From Pelotomaculum schinkii (GTDB lineage: Bacteria; Bacillota; Desulfotomaculia; Desulfotomaculales; Pelotomaculaceae): a DNA stretch of 64,000 nt. The stretch lies in NCBI RefSeq assembly GCF_004369205.1, contig NZ_QFGA01000001.1, positions 62,001 through 126,000 on the forward strand, given 5' to 3'. Below the pieces are notes generated by a model. It was not told the DNA's origin, ran no database searches, and was given only the letters and a program-made list of their open reading frames with translations. Made by a program: the position numbers and the translations under genes. Positions 1 through 8,889 of this stretch are shown here, piece by piece (within the stretch, counting starts at the first letter, position 1; every line of letters starts with the position of its first letter).

Positions 1-41
1 GCAGCAATCTGGTACGGAACCTCAAATTGTACGGGGCATAG
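1..41 (+). CDS. secD: SecD C-terminus (partial)
   Basis: Only the last 12 codons are inside the window, reading SNLVRNLKLYGA and then TAG. This tail resembles the C-terminal end of SecD, and secF begins 13-16 bases later, which is the normal secD-secF order. SecD and SecF together form the proton-driven accessory complex that helps the SecYEG channel pull proteins across the membrane. The call rests mainly on position; the peptide alone is too short to prove it. Confidence 0.6.
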   Translation, partial: SNLVRNLKLYGA

Positions 42-53
42 GGGGCGATTAAT

Positions 54-953
54 TTGATGTTAAGGGAAAGAATGCCTTTCCATTTTATTAAACTGAGGAA
101 AATATGGTATGCTTTATCCATCCTGATTATCATACCCGGGCTAATCTCCTTGTTTACACAGGGCCTGAACTTGGGTATTGATTTCAGCGGCGGCAGCCTT
201 TTGGATTTAAAATTCAACCAGGCAACTTCTGTTGAGCAGGTCAGGAATGTGCTGCAAGGATTTGATCTCGCTGATGCCTCGATCCAGAGCAGTAATGAAA
301 CTGATTTTATTATCAGGACCAGGGAACTGTCGGAGGAGGAAAATGAAAGTATTGTTACGGCTATTGACAGCCAACTGGGAGGCGTAACCCTGCAGCGGAG
401 TGAACGTGTCGGCCCGGTCATCGGCCGCGAATTAATCGCAAAGGCTATATATGCCCTGCTGGCCGCTTCAGTCTTGATGGTCATTTATATTTCCTGGCGT
501 TTTGAATTTAAACAGGGTGTCGCGGCGATTCTCGCGCTTTTGCATGATTCGCTGGTGGTGCTGGGTGTTTTCTCAATATTTCAGATTGAGATCGACAGTG
601 CTTTTATAGCTGCGATATTAACCATTATTGGTTATTCTATAAACGATACGATTATCATTTTTGACCGGATCAGGGAGAACCTGCTTAACAAGAAAAAGGG
701 CGAGGCTCTGGAGGACGTCATTAACTCCAGCCTCTGGCAGACCATAGCCCGTTCCATCAATACGGTGTTGATGGTGGAAATAATCCTTGTTTCTCTTTTC
801 TTACTGGGTGGAACGACCATCCGCGGTATGGTCCTGGCCCTGCTGGTTGGTATAACTGTCGGAGCCTACTCCTCAGTCTGTTTCGCCAGCCCGTTATGGT
901 TTGACCTGAAAAAACAGGAGCGCCGCGCCAAACCGGGTGCAGCACGGGCATAA
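54..953 (+). CDS. secF: Protein translocase subunit SecF
   Basis: SecF, 299 residues, near the usual length. It is an inner-membrane partner of SecD in the Sec export machinery. The first membrane helix lies at about residues 16-35, followed by the family signature GIDFSGGSLLDLKF (about 41-54). A soluble loop comes next, then a five-helix C-terminal block with the conserved stretch TIIGYSINDTIIIFDRIREN, as in RND-type SecF. The start is TTG at 54 or ATG at 57; the upstream GGGGGCG is a modest ribosome site. A rho-independent terminator lies 150 bases downstream, so secDF appears to end its operon here. Confidence 0.95.
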   Translation: MMLRERMPFHFIKLRKIWYALSILIIIPGLISLFTQGLNLGIDFSGGSLLDLKFNQATSVEQVRNVLQGFDLADASIQSSNETDFIIRTRELSEEENESIVTAIDSQLGGVTLQRSERVGPVIGRELIAKAIYALLAASVLMVIYISWRFEFKQGVAAILALLHDSLVVLGVFSIFQIEIDSAFIAAILTIIGYSINDTIIIFDRIRENLLNKKKGEALEDVINSSLWQTIARSINTVLMVEIILVSLFLLGGTTIRGMVLALLVGITVGAYSSVCFASPLWFDLKKQERRAKPGAARA

Positions 954-960
954 AGCAAAA

Positions 961-1004
961 GGAAGCAGGGGGACGGGAAGCAGGGGGACGGTTCTTTTGC
1001 TTCC
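961..1004 (+). repeat. Tandem 15-mer with flanking inverted hexamer
   Basis: The 16-base string GGAAGCAGGGGGACGG occurs twice, at 961-976 and 976-991, sharing one base. GGAAGC at 976-981 is inverted as GCTTCC at 999-1004, so the unit can fold. The GGGGGACGGTTCTT core resembles REP-like repeats I remember from Desulfotomaculum-type genomes, but I could not check this. Confidence 0.5.
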
Positions 1005-1056
1005 TACCCTGAAAACAAATGTACAGCTGTTCAGCCCACAGAGCGAAACCAAAAAA

Positions 1057-1086
1057 ATGCAGGTGAGAATTCATTCGCACAGATGC
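1057..1086. repeat. Interspersed palindromic repeat, copy 1
   Basis: A 30-base unit with a GAATTCATTC core that is nearly self-complementary (GTGAGAAT-TC-ATTCGCAC). It matches the unit at 38497-38526 at 26 of 30 positions. It lies between secF and its terminator and has no coding role that I can see. Confidence 0.6.
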
Positions 1087-1106
1087 TGAACGAAAATTCC
1101 GTCACG

Positions 1107-1136
1107 AAAGGCGTGTGGGAGACGACACGCCTTTTT
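1107..1136 (+). terminator. Rho-independent terminator after secDF
   Basis: Perfect 10-base stem AAAGGCGTGT / ACACGCCTTT around an 8-base loop, extended on the outside by CGTC/GACG and followed by a long T run at about 1141-1148. Confidence 0.85.
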
Positions 1137-1209
1137 GACGTTTTTTTTATGTTCTTTCAGGAAACATTAATTGAGGAGATGTTCCTTTTCCAGATAAGGG
1201 GATGTAGTT

Positions 1210-1500
1210 ATGGTGGAAGAGAGCCGCCTTCTAAAAGTCCTTGAAGAGAGGATTGCCTGGCTGGTCACCAGTATGGAAAAGATGAAACTTGCAGAATACG
1301 TAAAGCTTCTTGATAATCCCTGGCGGCTTATGTATGTCAACTTTATAGCCGGCTTGGCCAGAGGGGTCGGTATCGCTGTGGGGTTTACCATTCTGGGCGC
1401 AGTCCTTTTATATTTCTTAAGGAAGCTGGTTGTGCTGAATCTACCGTGGATTGGCGGAATTATCGCGGAAATAGTACGGATGGTCCAGTTGAAAATATGA
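1210..1500 (+). CDS. Small membrane protein, DUF5665-like
   Basis: A 96-residue protein with an amphipathic N-terminal half (residues 1-45, rich in E, K and R) and one strong hydrophobic segment at about residues 50-76 containing GLARGVGIAVGFTILGAVLL. This layout matches the DUF5665 family of small single-span proteins, whose function is unknown to me. The start ATG follows AAGGGGATGTAGTT. The next gene begins 30 bases after the stop behind its own strong ribosome site, so the two are probably co-transcribed. Confidence 0.7.
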   Translation: MVEESRLLKVLEERIAWLVTSMEKMKLAEYVKLLDNPWRLMYVNFIAGLARGVGIAVGFTILGAVLLYFLRKLVVLNLPWIGGIIAEIVRMVQLKI

Positions 1501-1529
1501 ACGTGATAATCAAGGAGGTTTTAGTCGCC

Positions 1530-2231
1530 GTGGACAAGGCTATGCTGATGGGCTTCAAAAAGCGTTTATTGGAAGAAAGAAAAAACCTGCTGGGTCGGAT
1601 CAATTTTATTGATGAACGAGGGCTGGGTGAAGCCTTGGAAGATTCTATCAGCGAACTTTCAACCTATGACAACCACCCTGCCGACATCGGTACGGAAGTC
1701 TTTGAAAGGAGCAAGGACTTTGCTCTACGGGAAAGCGCCATGATTAGCGTGGCTGCCGTTGACGATGCCCTTAACAGGATTAATGAAGGGACCTACGGCG
1801 TCTGTGACGTCTGCGGGAAGGAAATTGCGCTGGAGAGGTTGGAGGCGCTGCCTTCCACCACCATATGCCGGGACTGCAAAGAGGCTGAAGAGAAAATTCC
1901 TCGCCGTGACGAGCGGCCGGCAGAAGAGGACGTCCTGGCCAAACCTTTTGCCAGAAGCTTCACGGATGCTTCCGGCAACATCGAATACGACGGTGAAGAC
2001 GCCTGGCAGGAAGTGGCCAGGTATAGTGAAACCACCGATGAATGGTCCAGAGGGGGTTCATATTACGGCTATTCCGAATACGATATCGTGGAGGACAGGG
2101 GAGCCGTTGAGGAGGTTGACAATATTCCCTATGAAGTGGGCGACGATGGCGTTTTCTACAAGGATTTCCGTGGCGTGGATGATGAGAGCTCTCCCGCGGA
2201 GAAAATTGATGTAGGCGTTGAACACACATAA
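1530..2231 (+). CDS. TraR/DksA-type zinc-finger protein (YteA-like)
   Basis: A 233-residue protein starting at GTG 1530; the AAGGAGG at 1512-1518 decides this start over an upstream ATG that overlaps the previous gene. After an N-terminal coiled region (KKRLLEERKNLLGRI) it carries the four-cysteine finger CDVCGKEIALERLEAL...CRDC, the DksA/TraR C4 signature, with GTYGVCDVCGKEI typical of the YteA group in spore-formers. DksA proteins act in the secondary channel of RNA polymerase. YteA-type members are longer, with an acidic, tyrosine-rich tail, as here. The precise role is unknown. It converges on the next gene through a shared terminator. Confidence 0.85.
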   Translation: MDKAMLMGFKKRLLEERKNLLGRINFIDERGLGEALEDSISELSTYDNHPADIGTEVFERSKDFALRESAMISVAAVDDALNRINEGTYGVCDVCGKEIALERLEALPSTTICRDCKEAEEKIPRRDERPAEEDVLAKPFARSFTDASGNIEYDGEDAWQEVARYSETTDEWSRGGSYYGYSEYDIVEDRGAVEEVDNIPYEVGDDGVFYKDFRGVDDESSPAEKIDVGVEHT

Positions 2232-2253
2232 AAACCGGCTATGGCCGGTTTTT
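2230..2253. terminator. Bidirectional terminator
   Basis: Perfect 10-base stem AAAAACCGGC / GCCGGTTTTT with a 4-base loop, giving A and T runs on both sides. It serves the convergent genes on either side and overlaps the stop codon of the minus-strand gene. Confidence 0.85.
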
Positions 2254-2731
2254 AATGCAGTGATTTTTTTATGTCGCCGGGGTGGTTGTTTTCAAGCATT
2301 TGCTTTAAATCTTCCTGCTGTTCCTCGCTAAGCAGGTCCTTGATGGCCATGGAGTCCTGAGCGACTTTTTCGGTAAGGTAAATCGGGGCTTCGGTGCGGA
2401 TAGCCATTGCAATAGCGTCGCTGGGCCGGGAATCAATGACCAGTTCCTGACCGTGATGCCATATGTGCAGCTCGGCATAATAGGTCCCGTCTCTTACATC
2501 GTTGATAACGACCATGCTGAGCCTTGATTCAAGACGATCCAGTATGTCTTTTAAAAGGTCGGTAGTCTGGGGATTGTCAAGGTTAAAACCCTGCAGGGCC
2601 AAAGCGATAGCGTGCGCTTCAACAGGACCTATCCATATGGGCAGCGCTTTGAGTTCATGTTCATCTATCAGCAGGAGCACCGGGTTCATATTAATATCAT
2701 ATGCTATTTCTCTCACCTTGACGGGAATCAT
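2252..2731 (-). CDS. Bifunctional nuclease family protein (DUF151)
   Basis: A 159-residue protein that matches the DUF151 / bifunctional-nuclease family. It has the typical opening MIPVKVREIAYDINMNPVLLL, the LPIWIGPVEAHAIALAL block and the core motif SRPSDAIAMAIRTEAPIYL. Plant and bacterial relatives have been reported to have nuclease activity, but the role in Firmicutes is not settled. The ATG is preceded on its own strand by AAGGTG at good spacing. It is transcribed toward the zinc-finger gene. Confidence 0.9.
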   Translation of the reverse strand: MIPVKVREIAYDINMNPVLLLIDEHELKALPIWIGPVEAHAIALALQGFNLDNPQTTDLLKDILDRLESRLSMVVINDVRDGTYYAELHIWHHGQELVIDSRPSDAIAMAIRTEAPIYLTEKVAQDSMAIKDLLSEEQQEDLKQMLENNHPGDIKKSLH

Positions 2732-3011
2732 GCTTATTCACCTTCTTATAGCGTCAAGCAGCTTTTGATTTTTCAAAGAAAAGGAATTCTATACCTGTAT
2801 TCTAAAAGCAAGTGCTCTTAAATGTCAAACCTTGTTTTTGTGTGCATATGTTGTGGTAGCAGGTACAGCCCTGGTTTATTCATTATGGGCTCTATCAGTA
2901 CGCTACGTTGGCAGCCGGAAAAAATTTTTTTTCAAATTTTTATTTTTAGCTTATTTTTAACTAGATAGATGACCATACTATCAATAAAAACTGGTAGGAG
3001 GTTAGTAAAAA

Positions 3012-3281
3012 GTGACATCAACGCTTGCAGAATACTTTAGCGGAGTCCAGCACCGTTTGCCCGGTGAGGCGGAAAGGGTGCTAAGGGCGCTGGACAACCA
3101 GGGTTCGATGAATAAGGAAGACTTATCCTTAACATCAAACGTTAAAAGAGCTGTGCTGGACCATGTGGTGATGCAGCTCTATGCTCTGGGTCTGGTAGAA
3201 GTCGCCACGGAGGGCAAAAGCAAAATATGCAGCCTCACCAGGCTGGGGTATGATTTTATAAGTATCAGTAATGCCGGTTAA
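3012..3281 (+). CDS. Small winged-helix-like protein, unknown
   Basis: An 89-residue protein from GTG 3012 behind a strong TAGGAGG at 2996-3002. I do not recognise the family. The pattern RVLRALDNQGSMNKEDLSLT, then a helix with VKRAVLDHVVMQLYALGLVEV, then a short beta hairpin (KICSLTRLGYDF), suggests a small winged helix-turn-helix fold of the kind that senses or binds DNA. It stands alone, with a 280-base gap upstream and its own terminator downstream. Confidence 0.6.
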   Translation: MTSTLAEYFSGVQHRLPGEAERVLRALDNQGSMNKEDLSLTSNVKRAVLDHVVMQLYALGLVEVATEGKSKICSLTRLGYDFISISNAG

Positions 3282-3300
3282 TAATCGGCATTTTTTTTTT
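3270..3300 (+). terminator. Rho-independent terminator
   Basis: Stem ATGCCG / CGGCAT over a 9-base loop followed by ten T residues. It begins inside the last codons of the small winged-helix-like gene. Confidence 0.85.
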
Positions 3301-3338
3301 GCCAAACCACCCGGCCTTAGATTATAATCTTTATATCT

Positions 3339-6014
3339 ATGAATAATATTACCAGAAACAACCAGAAAATATGGCGGGTTAAAGCATCCGCTCCGGCACT
3401 CAGCCAGATATTATCGCGAAAACTTGGTATATCCCCGCTTATGGCACAGCTGTTGGTCAACCGCGGCATTTACACGGTGGAGCATGCCCGTGACTACTTG
3501 GGCTGTGAACTTGAAAGCTTGCACCGTCCCGGTCTTATGCGTGACATGCCAAAAGCTGTGGCACGGATTTTAAAGGCCATCCGGTTTAGAGATAAAATTA
3601 TGGTATACGGAGATTATGATGTAGACGGGGTTACTGCCACAGCGTTACTCATACGAGTTTTTCAGCGTTTGGGTGTCGACGTGAAATATCATATCCCCAA
3701 CCGTTTGACAGAGGGTTACGGACTGCGCCTCGATGTTTTAAAGCAAGCTGCGAGCGAGGGAATTAACCTGGTAATTACCCTGGATTGCGGCATTAGTTCT
3801 ATTGAGGAAGCTCTCTGGGCGCACGATAACGGTCTTGATTTAATTATTACCGATCACCACGAGCCTGGCGCGGAGTTGCCGCGAGCTTTTGCTGTAGTTA
3901 ACCCCAAAAGACCTGACTGCAAATACCCCTATAAAGACCTTGCCGGTGTCGGTGTGGCGCTGAAACTGGCCCAGGCGCTGCTGGAGGAAGCCGGTATGGG
4001 CAGCCTGGCATGGCAAGAATACCTGGATTTGGCCTGCCTTGGTACAATAGCGGATATTGTGCCGTTACAGGGAGAGAACCGCATTATCGTTAAACATGGT
4101 CTGACCAGGCTGGCCAGGACGGAAAATGCCGGTTTGCAGGCGCTGATTGCGGTGAGCGAGTTGGTGAAAGAGGAATTGGGAGCGCGTCAGGTTGGCTTCG
4201 GCCTCGCCCCGCGTCTCAACGCGGCGGGCAGGATGAAGAGCCCCGATCCGGCGTTAAAGCTATTGCTGTCAGACAACACGGCAGAGGCCTGGGAGTTGGC
4301 CGCCGAGCTAAACCGGCTTAATCAAGAAAGGCAGAAGATTGAGTCCGAGGTATTTGAAGAAATTAAAAAAATGCTTGACGAGCGTCCCGAAATGGCTGAA
4401 GACCGGGTACTGGTACTGGCCTCGCCGGGCTGGCATGTTGGCGTAATTGGAATTGTAGCCTCCCGTTTGGTAAATATTTATACTCGTCCGGTGCTTTTAA
4501 TAGCGCTGCAGGATGGGGAGGGTAAAGGCTCTGCCAGGAGTGTACCCGGTTTCAATATGCACCAGGCGCTTTCCCATTGTCAGGCGCTTCTTCTTAGTTA
4601 TGGAGGACACGCCTCAGCCGCGGGTTTTTCCATTGAAAAAGGCAGGATCGAGGATTTTCGCAGAGAGTTGAATCTTTATGCCGGGGAAACACTCCATGAT
4701 GAAGGTACAACCGCACTTGTGGAGCTCGACGGGATTATCAGTATGGAGCAGGTTTCAGAAAAACTGGTCAATGAGCTTGACCTGCTAAGGCCCATAGGGC
4801 ATCATAACCCCGGCCCGCTGCTGGGTTGCCGCCAGGCGACCGTGCTCAAATGCCGGGGTGTGGGTCGCGGAGCCGCCCATTTGAAAATGCTGCTGCAAAG
4901 TCAAAATTCAACATTTGACGGAATTGGCTTCAACCTTGGGGCTTACGCCGAGGTACTGGCCACCGCCGAAGAAGTGGACCTTGCCTTTGTGCCCGGTATT
5001 AACGAGTATAACGGCAGGTCTTCAATACAGCTGGAAGTTAAGGAATTAGGTATGCCTGCGGTTCTGGACACAGTAGAGGCGAAACAGACAGGCTTCCTGA
5101 GGAGGGTGGGCTATGTACCCACCGAGCTGTTCATTCCGGAATTTGTTCTGCTGAAACTTCGCTATGCGCTGCAGCACTCAGAAATGCACGGGCGGGTTAA
5201 CAAAATAACAAGGGCGCCGCTTAAGCTTGAAGATTGGCGGGGGTTGGATGACCGTCCGGGAGCCCTGGCGGGAATAGCTTCACGTGGGGAGCCAACTGTG
5301 GTGCTCACCTCATGCGGTTACAGGACCATAGAGTTAGCACATTTTCTGCAACTCGCCGTCCCATCCCTGGCCGGGAGGGTCGCTTTTTGCCACACCTCGT
5401 CACAGGAAGCTGAAAAGGATAGGATTGTTCAGTGTTTTAGAGACGGGACTATAAGCACTATCGTGACAACACCCGTTACGGCCGGAGAATTGGCACAACA
5501 TGCCGTCCAGACCATAATATATGACCTGCCCTATGAGCATGAAGCTTTTTGTTGTGGGGTAAATACGGTTCGTCCGGGCGGGAGCCTTTATCTGCTTTTT
5601 AGTCCGGATGATTTGCAAGAAAATAGAGAAGCGCTGGGAAACCTGGCTCCGGACAGGGAGTTCCTGGCATCCCTATATAGAATACTCCTCCGGGAACACA
5701 ACAAGGGAAACCTGGGGAACTGTACTGCTGAATTTATTACCGGGCGCATGCGGGCCGCCGGTCATCAATGGGTCCACCACGATATGGTGCGGGTCTGCCT
5801 GGGCATTCTGGAGGAACTGGAGCTTCTGACAGTTAAAGGAGTTGGACATGAGGGACGTTTGGAGCTTTATCCACCGCCCCGCCGCAAGAGGGATCTTATG
5901 GAAGCGAAGACCTATCAATATTTGCACCAGCTAAAAGATAAGGCTCTTTCCTGGATGGAAAAGTTAGTTGATGAGCGTTTACATAGCGATATGGATGACT
6001 TTCCCCTTAAGTAA
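3339..6014 (+). CDS. recJ: Single-stranded-DNA-specific exonuclease RecJ
   Basis: An 891-residue RecJ that degrades single-stranded DNA 5' to 3' in recombination and repair. The DHH phosphoesterase motifs are complete: DYDVDGVTAT (about 92-101), LDCGISS (about 149-154), TDHHEPG (about 171-177) and LACLGTIADIVPL. GLAPRLNAAGRM and the DHHA1 motif SYGGHASAAGFSIE follow. It is far longer than the E. coli protein (about 577). The extra C-terminal region after residue 570 resembles the long RecJ found in Firmicutes. No clear ribosome site precedes the ATG. It precedes relA as in many clostridia. Confidence 0.95.
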   Translation: MNNITRNNQKIWRVKASAPALSQILSRKLGISPLMAQLLVNRGIYTVEHARDYLGCELESLHRPGLMRDMPKAVARILKAIRFRDKIMVYGDYDVDGVTATALLIRVFQRLGVDVKYHIPNRLTEGYGLRLDVLKQAASEGINLVITLDCGISSIEEALWAHDNGLDLIITDHHEPGAELPRAFAVVNPKRPDCKYPYKDLAGVGVALKLAQALLEEAGMGSLAWQEYLDLACLGTIADIVPLQGENRIIVKHGLTRLARTENAGLQALIAVSELVKEELGARQVGFGLAPRLNAAGRMKSPDPALKLLLSDNTAEAWELAAELNRLNQERQKIESEVFEEIKKMLDERPEMAEDRVLVLASPGWHVGVIGIVASRLVNIYTRPVLLIALQDGEGKGSARSVPGFNMHQALSHCQALLLSYGGHASAAGFSIEKGRIEDFRRELNLYAGETLHDEGTTALVELDGIISMEQVSEKLVNELDLLRPIGHHNPGPLLGCRQATVLKCRGVGRGAAHLKMLLQSQNSTFDGIGFNLGAYAEVLATAEEVDLAFVPGINEYNGRSSIQLEVKELGMPAVLDTVEAKQTGFLRRVGYVPTELFIPEFVLLKLRYALQHSEMHGRVNKITRAPLKLEDWRGLDDRPGALAGIASRGEPTVVLTSCGYRTIELAHFLQLAVPSLAGRVAFCHTSSQEAEKDRIVQCFRDGTISTIVTTPVTAGELAQHAVQTIIYDLPYEHEAFCCGVNTVRPGGSLYLLFSPDDLQENREALGNLAPDREFLASLYRILLREHNKGNLGNCTAEFITGRMRAAGHQWVHHDMVRVCLGILEELELLTVKGVGHEGRLELYPPPRRKRDLMEAKTYQYLHQLKDKALSWMEKLVDERLHSDMDDFPLK

Positions 6015-6118
6015 CCGGGCTTTTAGTGTCATAGGCTAGCCGGCCTGATTGTATGATTCAAGGGGATTATGATACAATTTTATTAGTCCAGTATAAATAT
6101 AAAGAAAAAGGGTTTAAT

Positions 6119-8401
6119 ATGGAAATTAACGCTTGTCTCGCTTCAGGACAGCCACAGCCCAGCCGGAAGGAGACGCCGAATACAACTCAAAACCTGGATA
6201 CCGGCAAGTCCCTGGAGGAACTGTTGCAGATCATCAGGGGATATAACGCCAAAGCCGATCTGTCGGTTGTGAAGGACGCCTATGACTATGCCGCGAGCGC
6301 CCACCGGGGACAAAAACGTATTTCCGGTGAGCCTTATATAGTACATCCTCTGGAAGTAGCAAAGATTTTGGCGGAACTCGAGCTTGATTTGGAAACAATC
6401 GTAGCAGGGCTTTTGCATGATGTGGTGGAGGATACCGGGGAAACCCTCACCAGTATCAGTGAGCGCTTCGGCAGTGAAACAGCTCTATTGGTAGACGGTG
6501 TTACCAAGCTCAGCCGGATCGAGTTTAAATCAAAAGAAGAACAACAGGCGGAAAACTTGCGTAAGATGTTTTTAGCGATGGCCAAGGACATCAGGGTTAT
6601 TTTGATTAAGCTGGCCGACAGGCTGCACAACCTGCGCACCTTAAAATACCATCCGACCCCCAAGCAGGTGGAAATCGCTAAAGAAACACTGGAAATATTT
6701 GCGCCTTTAGCGCACCGGTTGGGGATTTACAGGATCAAGTGGGAACTTGAAGACCTGGCTTTCCGCTTTAATGAACCTGAAAAATATTTTGACCTGGTTG
6801 AAAGAATTGCCCAAACTCGCAAAAAACGCGAGGAATATATCAGTTCAGCAATATCCGTCCTCAAGGACAAGCTTTCCGGGATGGGCTTAGAGGTCGATAT
6901 AGAAGGACGCCCCAAACACCTTTACAGCATCAGTGTCAAAATGGCTAAACAGAAGGTGGGCCTAAACGAGATTTTCGACGTGCTGGCTGTCCGGTGCCTG
7001 GTGGAAACCGTGCGTGATTGTTACGCGACCCTGGGCATTGTGCACACGATGTGGACGCCCATCCCGGGACGCTTCAAGGATTTTATTGCCATGCCCAAAT
7101 CCAATATGTACCAATCGCTGCATACAACCGTCGTCGGCCCGCAGGGTGAGCCCCTGGAAATCCAAATCAGGACCAGGGAGATGCACAGGACTGCCGAATA
7201 TGGTATTGCCGCCCACTGGCGCTATAAAGAAGGCAGCCGGGGAGACCGTGAGTTCGACAAAAAACTGGCCTGGTTGCGTCAACTCCTGGAATGGCAGCAC
7301 GATTTGAGGGATGCCAGGGAGTTTATGGAAAACCTTAAAATTGACCTTTTCTCAGATACGGTTTTTGTTTTTTCACCCAAGGGTGACGTGGTTGAGTTGC
7401 CGGCCGGGTCAGTCCCTCTGGACTTTGCCTACCGTATTCATACCGATGTGGGCCACCGCTGCGTGGGCGCAAAAATAAACGGACGCATCGTGCCCCTGGA
7501 CTACGTGCTGAAAAACGGAGATATCGTAGAAATCCTGACTTCAAAAAACAGTTTTCCCAAGAGGGACTGGCTTAATATTGCCAAGACCTCGCAGTCCAAG
7601 ACCAAAATCAGGCAGTGGTTCAAGAAGGAGCAGCGGGAAGAGAACATTCTAAAAGGAAAGGAAATTCTTGAGCGTGAGGTGAAAAAGCAGGGTATCGAGG
7701 CGGATTTGCCAAAACCGGAAAAAATTATAGAAGCCGGCAAAAAATTTTCCCTCTTTACTCTCGATGATATATACGCCGCTATCGGGGACGGTGCGATTAC
7801 AGTCAACAGCGTTCTGTCCAAAATCAGGGCGGAAGAAGCAAAGCTGGAGAAAAAAGGCCTGCTGGCCGAAGAAGTCCAGAATATTAAAAATGATGTCAAG
7901 CCTGCTGCCGGGTGGGGCAAACCGATGCAGGGAATCCGGGTTAAAGGTATTGACAACATCCTAATCAGGCTTTCACACTGCTGCAACCCGGTGCCGGGCG
8001 ACCCTATTACCGGGTATATTACCAGAGGGCGCGGCATATCCATCCATCGTAACGACTGTATGAATTTAATCAATTATCAGCGGCAAGAGGGCGAGCGGCT
8101 GGTAGAAGTTGCCTGGGATCAGGAGTTTACGGAACCTTTTCAGGTTAAACTTGAAATCAACGGACTGGACCGGGCGGGTTTCTTAAGTGATGTTATGGCG
8201 GTCCTGGTGGAAATGAAAATCAGCGCCAACTGGGTAACCGCACGGGGCAGGAAGGACGGCGCCGCTGTAATTGAACTCGTCCTGACGATGAAAGGGATCG
8301 AACAACTGGATTATATCATGACCAAAATAAGCCGGGTAAAAGATGTCTATGATATGAGGCGGGTAAGTTTCAGCGGCCAGACACTTGGCACGTTGAACTG
8401 A
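6119..8401 (+). CDS. relA: Bifunctional (p)ppGpp synthetase/hydrolase
   Basis: Rel enzyme that makes and destroys the alarmone (p)ppGpp. I place the start at ATG 6119 (760 residues) rather than the more upstream ATG 6053, because the family alignment begins there and AAAAGGG precedes it. Order: HD hydrolase domain (GLLHDVVEDTG, about 97-107); synthetase domain with RFKDFIAMPKSNMYQSLHTT, whose RFKD charge pattern is that of bifunctional enzymes; TGS domain (VFVFSPKGDVVELPAGSV); a zinc-finger-like region with HCCNPVPGD; and a C-terminal ACT domain. It is followed after 18 bases by dtd, the standard order. Confidence 0.96.
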   Translation: MEINACLASGQPQPSRKETPNTTQNLDTGKSLEELLQIIRGYNAKADLSVVKDAYDYAASAHRGQKRISGEPYIVHPLEVAKILAELELDLETIVAGLLHDVVEDTGETLTSISERFGSETALLVDGVTKLSRIEFKSKEEQQAENLRKMFLAMAKDIRVILIKLADRLHNLRTLKYHPTPKQVEIAKETLEIFAPLAHRLGIYRIKWELEDLAFRFNEPEKYFDLVERIAQTRKKREEYISSAISVLKDKLSGMGLEVDIEGRPKHLYSISVKMAKQKVGLNEIFDVLAVRCLVETVRDCYATLGIVHTMWTPIPGRFKDFIAMPKSNMYQSLHTTVVGPQGEPLEIQIRTREMHRTAEYGIAAHWRYKEGSRGDREFDKKLAWLRQLLEWQHDLRDAREFMENLKIDLFSDTVFVFSPKGDVVELPAGSVPLDFAYRIHTDVGHRCVGAKINGRIVPLDYVLKNGDIVEILTSKNSFPKRDWLNIAKTSQSKTKIRQWFKKEQREENILKGKEILEREVKKQGIEADLPKPEKIIEAGKKFSLFTLDDIYAAIGDGAITVNSVLSKIRAEEAKLEKKGLLAEEVQNIKNDVKPAAGWGKPMQGIRVKGIDNILIRLSHCCNPVPGDPITGYITRGRGISIHRNDCMNLINYQRQEGERLVEVAWDQEFTEPFQVKLEINGLDRAGFLSDVMAVLVEMKISANWVTARGRKDGAAVIELVLTMKGIEQLDYIMTKISRVKDVYDMRRVSFSGQTLGTLN

Positions 8402-8419
8402 CCGGGGAGGAAGGTTGTC

Positions 8420-8872
8420 TTGAGGGCGGTGGTGCAAAGAGTTGTCCGTGGCTCCGTAACGGTTGAAGGACAGACAATGGCGAGGGAAATAGGTCCGGGC
8501 CTGGTAGTCCTGTTGGGTGTGGGATACGGTGACGACGCATCCGATGCTTGTTATCTAGCCGAAAAAATTGCAAATCTAAGGATTTTTGAAGACGATCAGG
8601 GGAAGATGAACCTCTCCGTGCTGGATACTGCGGGCTCTGTGCTGGCAATATCCCAATTTACCCTCTACGGGGACTGCCGGAAAGGCAGACGGCCCGGCTT
8701 TTCTGATGCGGCCGCGCCTGAAGAGGCGTTAGCACTGTATCATAAATTTGTTAAGGAGTTGGAGAAAGCGGGGTTGAAGGTAGCCACCGGGTGCTTTGGG
8801 GAGCATATGGTGGTTGAGATTATTAATGACGGCCCGGTCACCCTTCTGGTTGATAGCGACAGGAAATTTTAA
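8420..8872 (+). CDS. dtd: D-aminoacyl-tRNA deacylase
   Basis: A 150-residue Dtd that hydrolyses D-amino acids wrongly attached to tRNA. The two family signatures are present: SQFTLYGD (about 75-82) and [11 protein letters not shown] near the C-terminus. The start is TTG 8420, decided by GGAGGAAGG just upstream and the usual N-terminus MRAVVQRV. Length is normal for the family. It sits between relA and a metal-dependent hydrolase, as in Bacillus and clostridia. Confidence 0.96.
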   Translation: MRAVVQRVVRGSVTVEGQTMAREIGPGLVVLLGVGYGDDASDACYLAEKIANLRIFEDDQGKMNLSVLDTAGSVLAISQFTLYGDCRKGRRPGFSDAAAPEEALALYHKFVKELEKAGLKVATGCFGEHMVVEIINDGPVTLLVDSDRKF

Positions 8873-8889
8873 GTTAATGGAGGTACAAA

